A stretch of DNA of 64,000 nt from Pseudomonadota bacterium. GTDB lineage: Bacteria; Pseudomonadota; Gammaproteobacteria; Burkholderiales; Burkholderiaceae_C. The first letter of the stretch is position 1, and each line of letters opens with the position of its first letter. Location: positions 1 to 64,000 of the forward strand of contig JAIUOW010000011.1 of NCBI GenBank assembly GCA_020161775.1. The letters are read 5' to 3'. Positions 26,623 to 38,550 of the stretch are shown here, piece by piece. The notes under the pieces are model-generated. The model had not been told where the DNA came from and made no database searches. It worked only from the letters and a program-made list of their open reading frames with translations. Both the position numbers and the translations under genes were made by a program.

Positions 26623-27083
26623 AAACCGCTGTCATCCTGAATGGTCCCAACCTCAACCTGCTGGGCACGCGCGAGCCCGCCGTCTATGGCGCCCAGACCC
26701 TCGCCGACGTGGAAAAGCTCTGCGCCGACGCCTGCGCCGTGCATGGCTTCAAGCTGGACTTCCGCCAGACCAACCACGAGGGCGTGCTGGTGGACTGGCT
26801 GCAGGAGGCCGGGCGCAACCAGGCCGCGGGCAGCGTGGCCGGCGTGGTGCTGAACGCAGGCGCCTACACCCACACCAGCGTGGCGCTGCATGACGCCATC
26901 AAGGGCGCGGGCGTGACGCTGATCGAGCTGCACATCAGCAACGTGCATGCGCGCGAGGCCTTTCGCCACCACAGCTACATCTCGCCGGCGGCCAAGGCCG
27001 TGATGGCGGGCTTTGGCGTGCAGGGCTATCCGCTGGCGATTGCGGGGCTGGCGGCGCTGGCGGCAGTGCACAGCGACCGATGA
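26619..27083 (+). CDS. aroQ: Type II 3-dehydroquinate dehydratase
   Basis: A 154-residue dodecameric-type enzyme that interconverts 3-dehydroquinate and 3-dehydroshikimate. The N-terminal ILNGPNLNLLGTREP with the catalytic Tyr in YGAQT, the Arg/Asn region in RQTNHEG, VLNAGAYTHTSVALHDA and IELHISNVHARE followed by FRHHSYISPAA (catalytic His) are all present. The start at 26619 overlaps the previous gene (ATGA), and the end overlaps the dehydrogenase gene. The enzyme can serve chorismate synthesis or quinate breakdown; the next gene favours the second. Confidence 0.95.
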   Translation: MKTAVILNGPNLNLLGTREPAVYGAQTLADVEKLCADACAVHGFKLDFRQTNHEGVLVDWLQEAGRNQAAGSVAGVVLNAGAYTHTSVALHDAIKGAGVTLIELHISNVHAREAFRHHSYISPAAKAVMAGFGVQGYPLAIAGLAALAAVHSDR

Positions 27084-27958
27084 ATACGCTGCCCCCGTCC
27101 GGGCCGCGCGCGCTGTTGGGCCTGATCGGCTCGGGCATCCAGCGCTCGCTCACGCCTGCCATGCATGAAGAAGAGGCACGCCACCACGGCCTGCGCCTGC
27201 ACTACCAGCTCATTGACCTGGACACCACGCGCAGCACGGTGGATGCCTTGCCTGGCCTGATCCAGGCCGCGCGCACCATGGGGTTTGCCGGGCTCAACAT
27301 CACCTATCCCTGCAAGCAGGCGGTGATCCCGCTGCTGGACGGCCTGTCCGCTGAAGCCCGGGCCATGGGTGCGGTGAACACCGTGGTGAATGAAGACGGC
27401 CGGCTGGTGGGGCACAACACCGATGGCGCGGGCTGGCTGTGGGGGTTTCAGAAGACCCTGCCGCAGGCTGATGTAGGCCACGTGGTGCTGCTGGGCGCGG
27501 GCGGCGCGGGTTGTGCCATTGCGCACGCCGCGCAGCGCCTGGGCGTGCGCCGCCTGACCATTGTGGACAGTGATCTGCCACGGGCCCAGGCGCTGTGCGA
27601 CAGTCTCACGCAGCTTTACGCAGGCACGCGCATGGACGCCGCCGCCGACCCGGGCGAGGCCATGGCCAGCGCCACCGGCCTGATCCACGCCACGCCCACG
27701 GGCATGGACAAGCTGCCGGGCCTGCCGCTGGCGCAGGCGCTGCTGCACCCGGGGCTGTGGGTGTCCGAGGTCGTTTACTTCCCCCTGGAAACGGCGCTGC
27801 TCAAGGCTGCACGCGCGCGCGGCTGCGCCACGGTGGATGGCGGCACCATGGCGGCCGGCCAGGCCATTGGCGCTTTCAGCCTGTTCACCGGCCTTGCGCC
27901 CGACGCCGCGCGCATGGAAGCCCACCTGCGCGGGCTGCTGGCCCAACGCACGGCCTGA
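27080..27958 (+). CDS. aroE: Quinate/shikimate dehydrogenase-type AroE homologue
   Basis: A 292-residue NAD(P)-dependent dehydrogenase. The substrate site motif is SLTPAMHEEEARHHGL instead of the biosynthetic SxSPxxHN form. The catalytic Lys79 is in NITYPCKQAV, and the partner Asp is in GHNTDGAGW. The nucleotide loop is LLGAGGAGCA, followed by an acidic residue (VDSD) at the end of the second strand, which favours NAD over NADP. These features, and the VVYFPLETALLKAAR and LFTGLAPD tracts, recall catabolic quinate/shikimate dehydrogenases such as QsuD. It overlaps aroQ by 4 bp. The biosynthetic role cannot be excluded because no other aroE is visible here. Confidence 0.88.
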   Translation: MNTLPPSGPRALLGLIGSGIQRSLTPAMHEEEARHHGLRLHYQLIDLDTTRSTVDALPGLIQAARTMGFAGLNITYPCKQAVIPLLDGLSAEARAMGAVNTVVNEDGRLVGHNTDGAGWLWGFQKTLPQADVGHVVLLGAGGAGCAIAHAAQRLGVRRLTIVDSDLPRAQALCDSLTQLYAGTRMDAAADPGEAMASATGLIHATPTGMDKLPGLPLAQALLHPGLWVSEVVYFPLETALLKAARARGCATVDGGTMAAGQAIGAFSLFTGLAPDAARMEAHLRGLLAQRTA

Positions 27959-28024
27959 GGCCGTGCAAGCGAAGAGCCTGAAAAGCCCATAGCATTGGGC
28001 CTTGTATCCCTGCAAGGTCATGCC

Positions 28025-28684
28025 ATGGCAACCCCCCTGAAGATTGATTTCGTGTCCGATGTGTCGTGCCCCTGGTGCGCCATCGGCCTGAGTGCGCTGG
28101 AGCAGGCGCTGGACCGCGTGAAAGGCGAGGTGCAGGCGCAGCTGCACTTCCAGCCGTTCGAGCTGAACCCGCAGATGGGCCCGGACGGCCAGGATGTGGC
28201 TGAGCACCTGACGCAGAAATACGGCTCCACGCCGGCGCAGCAGGAACAGATCCGCAACACCATCCGTGAACGCGGCGCGGCCGTGGGCTTTGAATTCCGC
28301 CGCGAAGGGCGCGGGCGCATCTGGAATACCTTTGACGCCCACCGCCTGCTGCACTGGGCCGGGCTGGAAGATCCCGCCAGACAGCATGCGCTGAAAAAGG
28401 CGCTGCTGGTGGCCCACCACGGCCGCGGCGAAAGCCCGGCGGCGGTGGAGGTGCTGGTGGCCGCCGCGCAAGCCGCCGGGCTGGACGCGGCACGCGCGCG
28501 TGCCATCCTGGCCAGCGATGAATACGCCGCCGAGGTGCGCGCCCAGGAGCAGTACTACACCAGCGCGGGCATCCATTCGGTGCCGGCCGTCATCTTCAAT
28601 GACAAGCACCTGGTGTCCGGCGGCCAGCCGGTGGAGGTGTTCGAGCAGGCCATCCGCCAGATTGCCGCGGGCGCGGCGGGTTGA
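28025..28684 (+). CDS. DsbA family oxidoreductase (FrnE-like)
   Basis: A 219-residue protein with a thioredoxin fold split by a helical insertion. The CPWC redox pair is at residues 15-18 (SDVSCPWCAIG), the insertion carries FQPFELNPQMG, and the cis-Pro is in GIHSVPAVIFNDKHLVSGGQP. There is no signal peptide, so it acts in the cytoplasm, like FrnE and 2-hydroxychromene-2-carboxylate isomerase relatives. The start at 28025 is the ATG preceded by a weak AAGGT site. Its stop overlaps the next gene (TGATG). Confidence 0.88.
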   Translation: MATPLKIDFVSDVSCPWCAIGLSALEQALDRVKGEVQAQLHFQPFELNPQMGPDGQDVAEHLTQKYGSTPAQQEQIRNTIRERGAAVGFEFRREGRGRIWNTFDAHRLLHWAGLEDPARQHALKKALLVAHHGRGESPAAVEVLVAAAQAAGLDAARARAILASDEYAAEVRAQEQYYTSAGIHSVPAVIFNDKHLVSGGQPVEVFEQAIRQIAAGAAG

Positions 28685-29511
28685 TGGCGCCGCAGGACAT
28701 TGCCCGCCTGCAATCGCAGGCCGAGCGCATCACCACCCCCTGCGGCGCAGGGCATATGGTCTGGCATGCCTGGGGCAGCGGGCGGCCGCTGGTGCTGCTG
28801 CATGGCGGCAGCGGCAGCTGGACGCACTGGCTGCGCAACATCGAGCCCCTGGTGGCGGTCGGGCGCCGCGTGATCGCGGCGGACCTGCCGGGCTTTGGTG
28901 ATTCGGCCGTTCCCGCCACGGGCAGCGACGCCGACGCATTGCCCGAGCCGCTGCAAGCGGGGCTGGCGCACATCGTGGGTGACGCGGCGGTGGACGTGGC
29001 GGGCTTTTCGTTTGGCGGCATGACCGCCGGCCTGTGGGCGCAGCGCTTTCCCGCGCGGGTGGCGCGGCTGGTGGTGGTGGGGGCCCCGGGCCTGGGCCTG
29101 TTTGCGCAACGCCCGGTGGACCTGTCCCCCTGGCGGCACCTGGACGACGAAGCGCAGCGCGACGCCGTGCACCGCGCCAACCTGGCCGCGCTGATGCTGC
29201 ACGACCCGCAGGCCATTGACGCCACGGCACTGGCGCTGCACAAGGCCAATGTGGTGCGCGACCGCATGAAAGGCCGCAGCCTGGCCCGCACCGACGCGCT
29301 GGCGCGTGCCTTGCAGCAGGCGCTGTGCCCGGTGTGGGCCATCTATGGCGAGCAGGACGCGCTGTACCGCGGCCGCATGGACGAGGTACGCGCGCGGCTG
29401 CAAACCGCGCGCGATTTCCGGGGCATGACGGTGGTGCCCGGCGCGGGGCATTGGGTGCAGTACGAGCGACCCGAGGCGTTCAACGCCGCGCTGCTGGCGG
29501 TGCTGGACTGA
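28684..29511 (+). CDS. Alpha/beta hydrolase
   Basis: A 275-residue cytoplasmic hydrolase of the 2-hydroxymuconic semialdehyde hydrolase/lactonase type. The oxyanion strand is VLLHGGSGSWTHW, the nucleophile elbow is AGFSFGGM (Ser), the acid is in IYGEQDALY and the His is in VPGAGHWVQYERPEAF. All catalytic residues are present, unlike the hydrolase-fold protein at 25855. Its ATG overlaps the stop codon of the DsbA-like gene; a TTG one codon earlier is possible. It is convergent with gcvP. Confidence 0.82.
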   Translation: MAPQDIARLQSQAERITTPCGAGHMVWHAWGSGRPLVLLHGGSGSWTHWLRNIEPLVAVGRRVIAADLPGFGDSAVPATGSDADALPEPLQAGLAHIVGDAAVDVAGFSFGGMTAGLWAQRFPARVARLVVVGAPGLGLFAQRPVDLSPWRHLDDEAQRDAVHRANLAALMLHDPQAIDATALALHKANVVRDRMKGRSLARTDALARALQQALCPVWAIYGEQDALYRGRMDEVRARLQTARDFRGMTVVPGAGHWVQYERPEAFNAALLAVLD

Positions 29512-29524
29512 GCGCCTCTCGGCG

Positions 29525-32419
<2,895 letters not shown>

Positions 32420-32435
32420 GGTGGTGTTCCTGGGC

Positions 32436-32490
32436 GTTGTCATTGCGGACCTGATCCGCAATCCATGGATCCCGGGTCAAGCCCGGGATG
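32436..32490. repeat. Dispersed palindromic repeat, copy 2, inside the gcv operon
   Basis: The first unit (CATTGCGGACCTGATCCGCA) matches the repeat at 18964 with compensated changes. The second unit is a perfect hairpin with ATCCCGGG and CCCGGGAT arms. It lies between gcvH and gcvP, so it would be transcribed within the operon and could modulate the relative gcvP level. Confidence 0.65.
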
Positions 32491-32500
32491 AGACGAATGA

Positions 32501-32872
32501 TCAGGCGTTGGCCGAAAAGGCGGTGTAGCTGGTTTCGTCCATCAGCGCGGCCAGCTGCGACGCATCCGACAACTTGACCTTGAAGAACCAGCCCGCGCCC
32601 AGCGGGTCGGTATTGGCCAGCGACGGGTCGGCGCGCAGGGCTTCGTTCACCTCGGTCACTTCGCCGCTCACCGGCATGTACACATCGGCGGCGGCCTTCA
32701 CCGACTCCACCACGCCCGCGGTTTCCTTCTGGGCATAGGCCTTGCCCACCTCGGGCAGGTCCACAAACACCACGTCACCTAAAGCGTCCTGCGCATGGTG
32801 TGTGATGCCGACGATGGCGGTGTCGCCTTCAACCTTCAGCCATTCGTGATCTTCGGTGTACTTGATGCTCAT
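32501..32872 (-). CDS. gcvH: Glycine cleavage system H protein
   Basis: A 123-residue lipoyl carrier that shuttles the aminomethyl group between GcvP, GcvT and the lipoamide dehydrogenase. The lipoylated Lys59 sits in the conserved [20 protein letters not shown]. The N-terminus has YTEDHEWL. The start has AGGAGAACCTC upstream. It lies 30 bp after gcvT. Confidence 0.97.
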   Translation of the reverse strand: MSIKYTEDHEWLKVEGDTAIVGITHHAQDALGDVVFVDLPEVGKAYAQKETAGVVESVKAAADVYMPVSGEVTEVNEALRADPSLANTDPLGAGWFFKVKLSDASQLAALMDETSYTAFSANA

Positions 32873-32882
32873 GAGGTTCTCC

Positions 32883-32902
32883 TAATGGGGGTCAGATTCC
32901 AG

Positions 32903-32908
<6 letters not shown>
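32883..32908. repeat. GGGGTCAGATTC short repeat, copy B
   Basis: TAATGGGGGTCAGATTCCAG followed by TTAATT fills most of the 30 bp gap between gcvT and gcvH. The core is shared with copies at 5821 and 61628. The outer TTAATT and TAAT sequences give a weak palindrome. Confidence 0.5.
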
Positions 32909-34033
<1,125 letters not shown>

Positions 34034-34099
34034 GCGGCGTTTCTCCGGGGCAAACTTTGGAACCACAACGTTGCCCGCGAAAGGCGCCGCCGTGGGCTG

Positions 34100-34296
34100 C
34101 CCCTGCTGTCCGCTTTACCTGAGAGATTCACGCCGGACGATGCGGCGCTTGCTCCTTCGGTGGGCCACCACGCGGGTGGCCTCTCTCCAGCAAGGAAACA
34201 CCCCTTGCGGGGTGCTTTGCCAGTCCTTTTGCCTGAGCGTTCGGGGTGTCCCTGCGCCTTCGGCGGCTTCCTCGGAAGAAGCTCTCTCCTGACGGA
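34100..34296 (-). promoter_or_regulatory. Tandem glycine riboswitch upstream of gcvT
   Basis: Two consecutive glycine aptamers read on the minus strand. Aptamer I spans about 34295-34221: GGAGAGAGC, then GCCGAAGGCGCAGG and CTCAGGCAAAAGGAC. Aptamer II spans about 34192-34104: TGGAGAGAGGCC, then CCGAAGGAGCAAGC and TCTCAGGTAAAGCGGACAG. These conserved elements and their order are those of the tandem glycine riboswitch that turns on gcvTHP when glycine is abundant. The expression platform would be the segment down to the GTG at 34033. Confidence 0.95.
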
Positions 34297-34300
34297 CGGG

Positions 34301-34306
34301 ATTCTA
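34301..34306 (-). promoter_or_regulatory. Candidate -10 element for the gcv operon
   Basis: TAGAAT on the minus strand lies seven bases upstream of the first riboswitch bases, a good position for a start site at about 34294. The -35 region would fall inside the last codons of the TRAP permease gene and is not a clear consensus. Confidence 0.45.
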
Positions 34307-34320
34307 CTCCCGCGATCAGG

Positions 34321-35598
34321 CTACTTCGCGTAGACCAGGTCCCTGAGCGTCAGCGAAAGGCCCGGCACGTAGGTAATCACCATCAGGCACGCCAGGATCA
34401 CCAGCACGAACGGGATCAGGTGCCCGATGATGCGGTCCAGCGATATGCGCGCCACCGTGCAGGCCGCGAACAGGTTCACGCCAAAGGGCGGCGTGATCAT
34501 GCCCAGGGCCAGGTTCACCACCATGATGAGGCCAAAGTGCACCGGGTCGATGCCAAAGTGCATGGCCACCGGCGCCAGGATGGGCGCCAGCACGATGATG
34601 GCGGCGCTGGTCTCGATGAACATGCCGATGACGAACAGCGCCGCGTTCACGCCCAGCAGGAACAGCGCCGGGCTTTGCAGCACGGCTTCCAGCCAGCGGC
34701 CGATCGCGTCGGGCACGCCCGCGCGCGTGATCAGGAACGCAAACAGACCGGCGTTGGCAATGATGAACATGATCACGGCCGAGCTGATGACCGACTTGCG
34801 CAGGATGGCGTACAGGTCACGCACCTTGATTTCGCGGTAGATCACCATGCCCACGATCAGTGCATAGGCTACGGCGGCGGCCGATGCCTCGGTGGGCGTG
34901 AACACACCGCCATAGATGCCGCCCAGGATGATGACCGGCATCAGCAGCGCCCAGCCGGCCTGCAGCGTGGCCCGGCCCACGCCCATGCGGCCCTCGCCGT
35001 CGTTCTTGCCCCAGCCCTTGATGCGGCAGTAGATGTGCACGAACACCATCAGCGCCAGGCCGATCAGGATGCCGGGGCCGAAGCCCGCGATGAACAGCTC
35101 GCCAATCGACACCTCGGCGCTCACGCCGTACAGGATCATCGGGATGCTGGGCGGGATGATCACGCCCAGCTCGGCCGACGTGGCCTGCAGCGCCGCTGCG
35201 TAGCTGGTGGGGTAGCCGTGCTTGATGAGCGCCGGGATCAGGATGGCACCAATGGCAAACGTGGTGGCCACGGAGGAGCCCGACACCGCCGCAAAGATCA
35301 TGCAGGTCAGCACGCAGGTCATGGGCAGGCCGCCCTGCACGCCACCGACCAGCGACTTGGCAAACTCCACCAGCCGGCGCGAGATGCCGCCGGTTTCCAT
35401 CAGGTTGCCCGCCAGGATGAAGAACGGGATGGCCGCCAGCGGAAACTTGTTGATGGAGTTGAACATCTCCTTGACGGAGATCAGCATGTTGGCGTTGGCC
35501 ACCTGGATGCCCAGCACCGACGCCAGCCCGATGGACACGGCGACCGACACGGTGAGTGCAAAGCACAGCACCATGGTTGTAATCATCACGGGGGTCAT
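34321..35598 (-). CDS. dctM: TRAP transporter large permease subunit
   Basis: A 425-residue inner-membrane protein of the DctM family with about 12-13 hydrophobic helices, the sodium-driven transport core of a tripartite transporter. Typical tracts are IPFFILAGNLMETGGISRRL, CMIFAAVSGSSVATTFAIG, IIPPSIPMILYGV and a C-terminal ITPPFGVNLF. The start at 35598 overlaps the dctQ stop by 4 bp. The last gene of the dctPQM set, it ends only 25 bp before the glycine riboswitch. Confidence 0.93.
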   Translation of the reverse strand: MTPVMITTMVLCFALTVSVAVSIGLASVLGIQVANANMLISVKEMFNSINKFPLAAIPFFILAGNLMETGGISRRLVEFAKSLVGGVQGGLPMTCVLTCMIFAAVSGSSVATTFAIGAILIPALIKHGYPTSYAAALQATSAELGVIIPPSIPMILYGVSAEVSIGELFIAGFGPGILIGLALMVFVHIYCRIKGWGKNDGEGRMGVGRATLQAGWALLMPVIILGGIYGGVFTPTEASAAAVAYALIVGMVIYREIKVRDLYAILRKSVISSAVIMFIIANAGLFAFLITRAGVPDAIGRWLEAVLQSPALFLLGVNAALFVIGMFIETSAAIIVLAPILAPVAMHFGIDPVHFGLIMVVNLALGMITPPFGVNLFAACTVARISLDRIIGHLIPFVLVILACLMVITYVPGLSLTLRDLVYAK

Positions 35599-36089
35599 TG
35601 GGCGGTTTCCAGTTCCATGCGCTGGGGGTCCAGCAGGTTGCCAACGATGCCCAGAACGCAGAACAGCCCGCCCACGGGCATGGCCAGGTAGGCCCAGAAC
35701 ATCGACACGCCCTCCAGCCCGATCATGGTCTGCACCGAGCCGCGGTTGGCGTAGTCCCAGCCCCACCAGATGATGACGGCGATGAGCAGAAGTGCTGCTG
35801 CGCACACCACGAAGTCGAGCACGCGCTTGATCTTTGGCGGGCTCCAGCGGTACAGCACATCAACGCTGACCATGGCGCCCTGGCGGAAGGCGGCCGGGAT
35901 GCCCAGGAACACCATCCAGATCAGGCTGAAGCGGATGATGACTTCGGTCCATTCCGCCGGCTCTGCCAGCACGAACCGCATGAAGATCTGGAACACGCCC
36001 AGAAAGGCTGCCAGCGCCAGCATGGCGCATGCGGTGATCATGGCCGCCGTGGTGGCCGTGCGCTCAAACCGCAGAAAAGCTTGTTTCAT
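35595..36089 (-). CDS. dctQ: TRAP transporter small permease subunit
   Basis: A 164-residue four-helix membrane protein of the DctQ family. The conserved FMRFVLAEPAEWTEVIIRFSL tract (here residues about 36-56) is diagnostic. Its partners are the DctM-like protein (4 bp overlap) and the binding protein upstream, from which it is separated by an intrinsic terminator. That arrangement usually keeps permease levels below the binding protein level. Confidence 0.92.
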   Translation of the reverse strand: MKQAFLRFERTATTAAMITACAMLALAAFLGVFQIFMRFVLAEPAEWTEVIIRFSLIWMVFLGIPAAFRQGAMVSVDVLYRWSPPKIKRVLDFVVCAAALLLIAVIIWWGWDYANRGSVQTMIGLEGVSMFWAYLAMPVGGLFCVLGIVGNLLDPQRMELETAQ

Positions 36090-36122
36090 GAAATAGGTCT
36101 ACCCTGCTTGCGTTCAAGTGAC

Positions 36123-36153
36123 AAAAAAGCCCGCAGCCGCTGAAGCTGCGGGC
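36123..36153 (-). terminator. Intrinsic terminator between dctP and dctQ
   Basis: A perfect 9 bp stem (GCCCGCAGC with GCTGCGGGC) has a seven-base loop, followed on the minus strand by six T residues. It lies 26 bp after the dctP stop and 33 bp before the dctQ start, so it should act as an attenuator within the operon. Confidence 0.85.
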
Positions 36154-36179
36154 ATGGCCCTGCACAGGGCCCGCCGTAC

Positions 36180-37151
36180 TTACTTGACGGCGCGGATCTT
36201 GTCGATGTTGGCCTTGCCAAACTGCTTTTCGAACTCGGCGTTCACCGGGGCCAGCGCCGCCACGAACTTGGCCTTGTCGACGTTGTCGATCACGGTCATG
36301 CCCTTGGAGCGCAGGTCGGCCACGCCCTTGGCGTCGTCTTCGTCCACGCGGGCACGGTTGGCCTTGGCGCCTTCCTTGGCGGCGTCCAGGAAGGCCTGCT
36401 TGTCGGCGGCGCTGAGCTTGTCAAACGCGGCCTTGTTCATCACGAAGATGCACGGCGAGTACACGTGGCCGGTCAGCGTCAGGTGCTTTTGCACCTGGTC
36501 GAACTTGGCCGAGATGATCACCGACAGCGGGTTTTCCTGGCCGTCCACGGTGCCTTGTTGCAGCGCGGTGAACACCTCAGGGAACGCCATCGGCGTGGTC
36601 ACGATGCCAAAGCCCTTGTAGGCGGCGATATGCACCGGGTTTTCCATCGTGCGCATCTTCAGGCCCTTGAGGTCTTCAGGGGCCTTGACGTCGCGCTTGC
36701 TGTTGGTCATGTGGCGAAAGCCGTTTTCCGCCCAGGCCAGCGCCTTGAAGCCCTTGCTGTCGAACTTGGTCAGCAGGTCCTGGCCGATCGGGCCGTCCAG
36801 CACGGCGCGTGCATGGGCCTTGTCACGGAACAGGAAAGGCACGTCCAGGATTTTGGTTTCGGGCACGAAATTGGGCACCGGGCCGGTCGAGCTGAAGGCC
36901 AGCTCCTGGGTGCCCAGCTGCACGGCTTCGATGCTTTCGCGCTCACCGCCGAGCGAGCCGGAATAGAACGTCTGGATCTTGTAGCGGCCAGCGGTGCGCT
37001 TTTCGACTTCGCGTGCGAAGGTGTCAATGGCCACGCCCTGGTGGGAGTTCTGCGCCACCGAGATGCTGATGCGCATCGTCGTCTGGGCAGCGGCGCTGGC
37101 CACGAAGCCGGCGGCCAGGGTGAGGGCGAAAGCCAGTTTGGAAAATTTCAT
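36180..37151 (-). CDS. dctP: TRAP transporter substrate-binding protein, DctP family
   Basis: A 323-residue periplasmic binding protein. A Sec signal (MKFSKLAFALTLAAGFVASA, cleaved near SAAAQ) leads into RISISVAQNSHQGVAIDTFAREVEKRTAGRY. The carboxylate-binding Arg region is in DLKGLKMRTMENPVH, followed by the FPEVFTALQQGTVDGQENP helix, a signature of DctP/DctP2 proteins. It binds C4-dicarboxylates or related organic acids; the exact ligand cannot be read from sequence. The start at 37151 has CCTGGAGACAAAG upstream. The promoter region carries a perfect inverted repeat at 37208-37233. Confidence 0.93.
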   Translation of the reverse strand: MKFSKLAFALTLAAGFVASAAAQTTMRISISVAQNSHQGVAIDTFAREVEKRTAGRYKIQTFYSGSLGGERESIEAVQLGTQELAFSSTGPVPNFVPETKILDVPFLFRDKAHARAVLDGPIGQDLLTKFDSKGFKALAWAENGFRHMTNSKRDVKAPEDLKGLKMRTMENPVHIAAYKGFGIVTTPMAFPEVFTALQQGTVDGQENPLSVIISAKFDQVQKHLTLTGHVYSPCIFVMNKAAFDKLSAADKQAFLDAAKEGAKANRARVDEDDAKGVADLRSKGMTVIDNVDKAKFVAALAPVNAEFEKQFGKANIDKIRAVK

Positions 37152-37207
37152 GTCTTTGTCTCCAGGATGAAAGGGATTGCGCGAATTCCGGATTCTGCCA
37201 GAACAAG

Positions 37208-37233
37208 CCAAAAGTTATCATACAACTTTTTGG
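37208..37233. promoter_or_regulatory. Inverted repeat upstream of dctP, GntR-like operator candidate
   Basis: AAAAGTT and AACTTTT arms are separated by seven bases (ATCATAC on the plus strand), with CCA/TGG extending the match almost to the edges. On the minus strand the centre reads GTTGTATGATAAC, near the GTAT..ATAC cores bound by GntR-family regulators. It lies 57-82 bp upstream of the dctP start. No regulator gene is adjacent. Confidence 0.45.
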
Positions 37234-37254
37234 TAGCCCCCCGCATGGCCAGGC

Positions 37255-38550
37255 TCAGCGCGCGCGCAGCTTGAGCAGCCGTTCGCGCGCCGAGCTGAGG
37301 TGCTCGCGCAGGGTGTACCAGCGGTCGGCAAAACGGTCGGGCAGGTCCATGTCGGCCACCTGCTTTTCCAGCTTGTCCAGCCGGGTGACCACCCAGCGCA
37401 GCGCGATCGGGTCGCCGGTGGCGATCTTGACCATGTCGGCTTCCAGGAACTTCAGTTCGCCATAAAAGTGCTGCAGCGCCGCGTTGACGCGCCATTCGAT
37501 GAACACCGGCACGCGGCGCAGCAGCACCAGCGCCAGCGCCGACAGCGGCACCAGGGCGTACAGCACCAGCTCGGCCCACTGGGCCGCACGGTAGGGCAGC
37601 AGGGTCTCCAGCCAGGGGCGGATGCCCAGCGCATACTGCTGGGCCACGGGCGACAGCGGGAAGTCGCCGCCGCGCACCGACGGATACTGGCCCTGGCCTT
37701 CGAGGAAGCCGCCGGTGGAGTGCACCTCGTGGGCCACGTCCAGCAGCGTGCGTTGCAGGGCCGGGTGCAGGCCGGGGCGCACCAGCAGGTGGGTGAGGGT
37801 GGCCATGGCGGCCACATCGGTCGAGGGGATGTCGCTGCGCAGCTCGATCGAGCCCTGCGGTATCACCAGCGGGCGCAGCCGCGGCTCGCGCGCGGCCAGC
37901 GCCCCCGCGCGTTCCACCGTCACCAGCCGCACGCCGTCCATGCGCGCCAGCGCCGCGGCGGTGGATGATTCCCCGGTGGCCACATGCACCACCACGTCCA
38001 CCCGGTCGTCGGCCAGCGCGGCAATGGCGGCGTCGCCCACCAGCGGCTCGAAGCGGACTTCCTCGGGCTTGATGCGCGCGTGCGCCAGCAGCATCTCGGC
38101 GGCCCGATGGTTGGACGAACCGGTGGCCGCCGCCGCGATGCGCAGCCCACGCATCTGTGCAATGCCCTGCACGCCGCCGCGCGCGAACACCCAGACGATT
38201 TCATGGCCCACGGCCGCCAGCCCCTGCACCGGCAGGCCCTGCTGGGCATACAGGCCCTGGGCCAGCGCCACGTCCACCGCGTCGGCCGGACGCGCCAGGC
38301 GGTCCAACGCGTCCTGCGGGCGCGGGTGGGTGATGATGTCCACCTGCACGCCCAGGCGCTCCAGCCGCGCGGCATACGACTGCGCCAGCCGCAGGTAGCT
38401 GCTGCCGGCCGGCCCGGTGGCCAGCACCACCCGCTGCGGCGGCAGCGGCTTCCAGACGACCGCGGCCCAGGCGCAGCCCAGCAGCAGGCCCGCCAGGATG
38501 GGCAGGTACATGAGCAGCCACCGGCGCCGGTAGAGAAACTGCAGCTTCAT
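37255..38550 (-). CDS. Membrane-anchored TAXI-type TRAP binding protein, copy 1
   Basis: A 431-residue protein with an N-terminal hydrophobic helix (residues about 12-33), a TAXI-like binding domain (VVLATGPAGSSYLRLAQSYA, then VDVALAQG and RGLRIAAAATGSSNHRAAEMLL) and, unusually, a second membrane helix near 325-350. A C-terminal cytoplasmic helical region ends ERLLKLRAR. Ordinary TAXI proteins are secreted and lack the C-terminal anchor. It overlaps its paralogue (38547-39860) by 4 bp. No TRAP 4TM-12TM permease of the TAXI type is nearby, so it may have become a sensor or accessory. The start at 38550 is the overlap ATG. Confidence 0.78.
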   Translation of the reverse strand: MKLQFLYRRRWLLMYLPILAGLLLGCAWAAVVWKPLPPQRVVLATGPAGSSYLRLAQSYAARLERLGVQVDIITHPRPQDALDRLARPADAVDVALAQGLYAQQGLPVQGLAAVGHEIVWVFARGGVQGIAQMRGLRIAAAATGSSNHRAAEMLLAHARIKPEEVRFEPLVGDAAIAALADDRVDVVVHVATGESSTAAALARMDGVRLVTVERAGALAAREPRLRPLVIPQGSIELRSDIPSTDVAAMATLTHLLVRPGLHPALQRTLLDVAHEVHSTGGFLEGQGQYPSVRGGDFPLSPVAQQYALGIRPWLETLLPYRAAQWAELVLYALVPLSALALVLLRRVPVFIEWRVNAALQHFYGELKFLEADMVKIATGDPIALRWVVTRLDKLEKQVADMDLPDRFADRWYTLREHLSSARERLLKLRAR

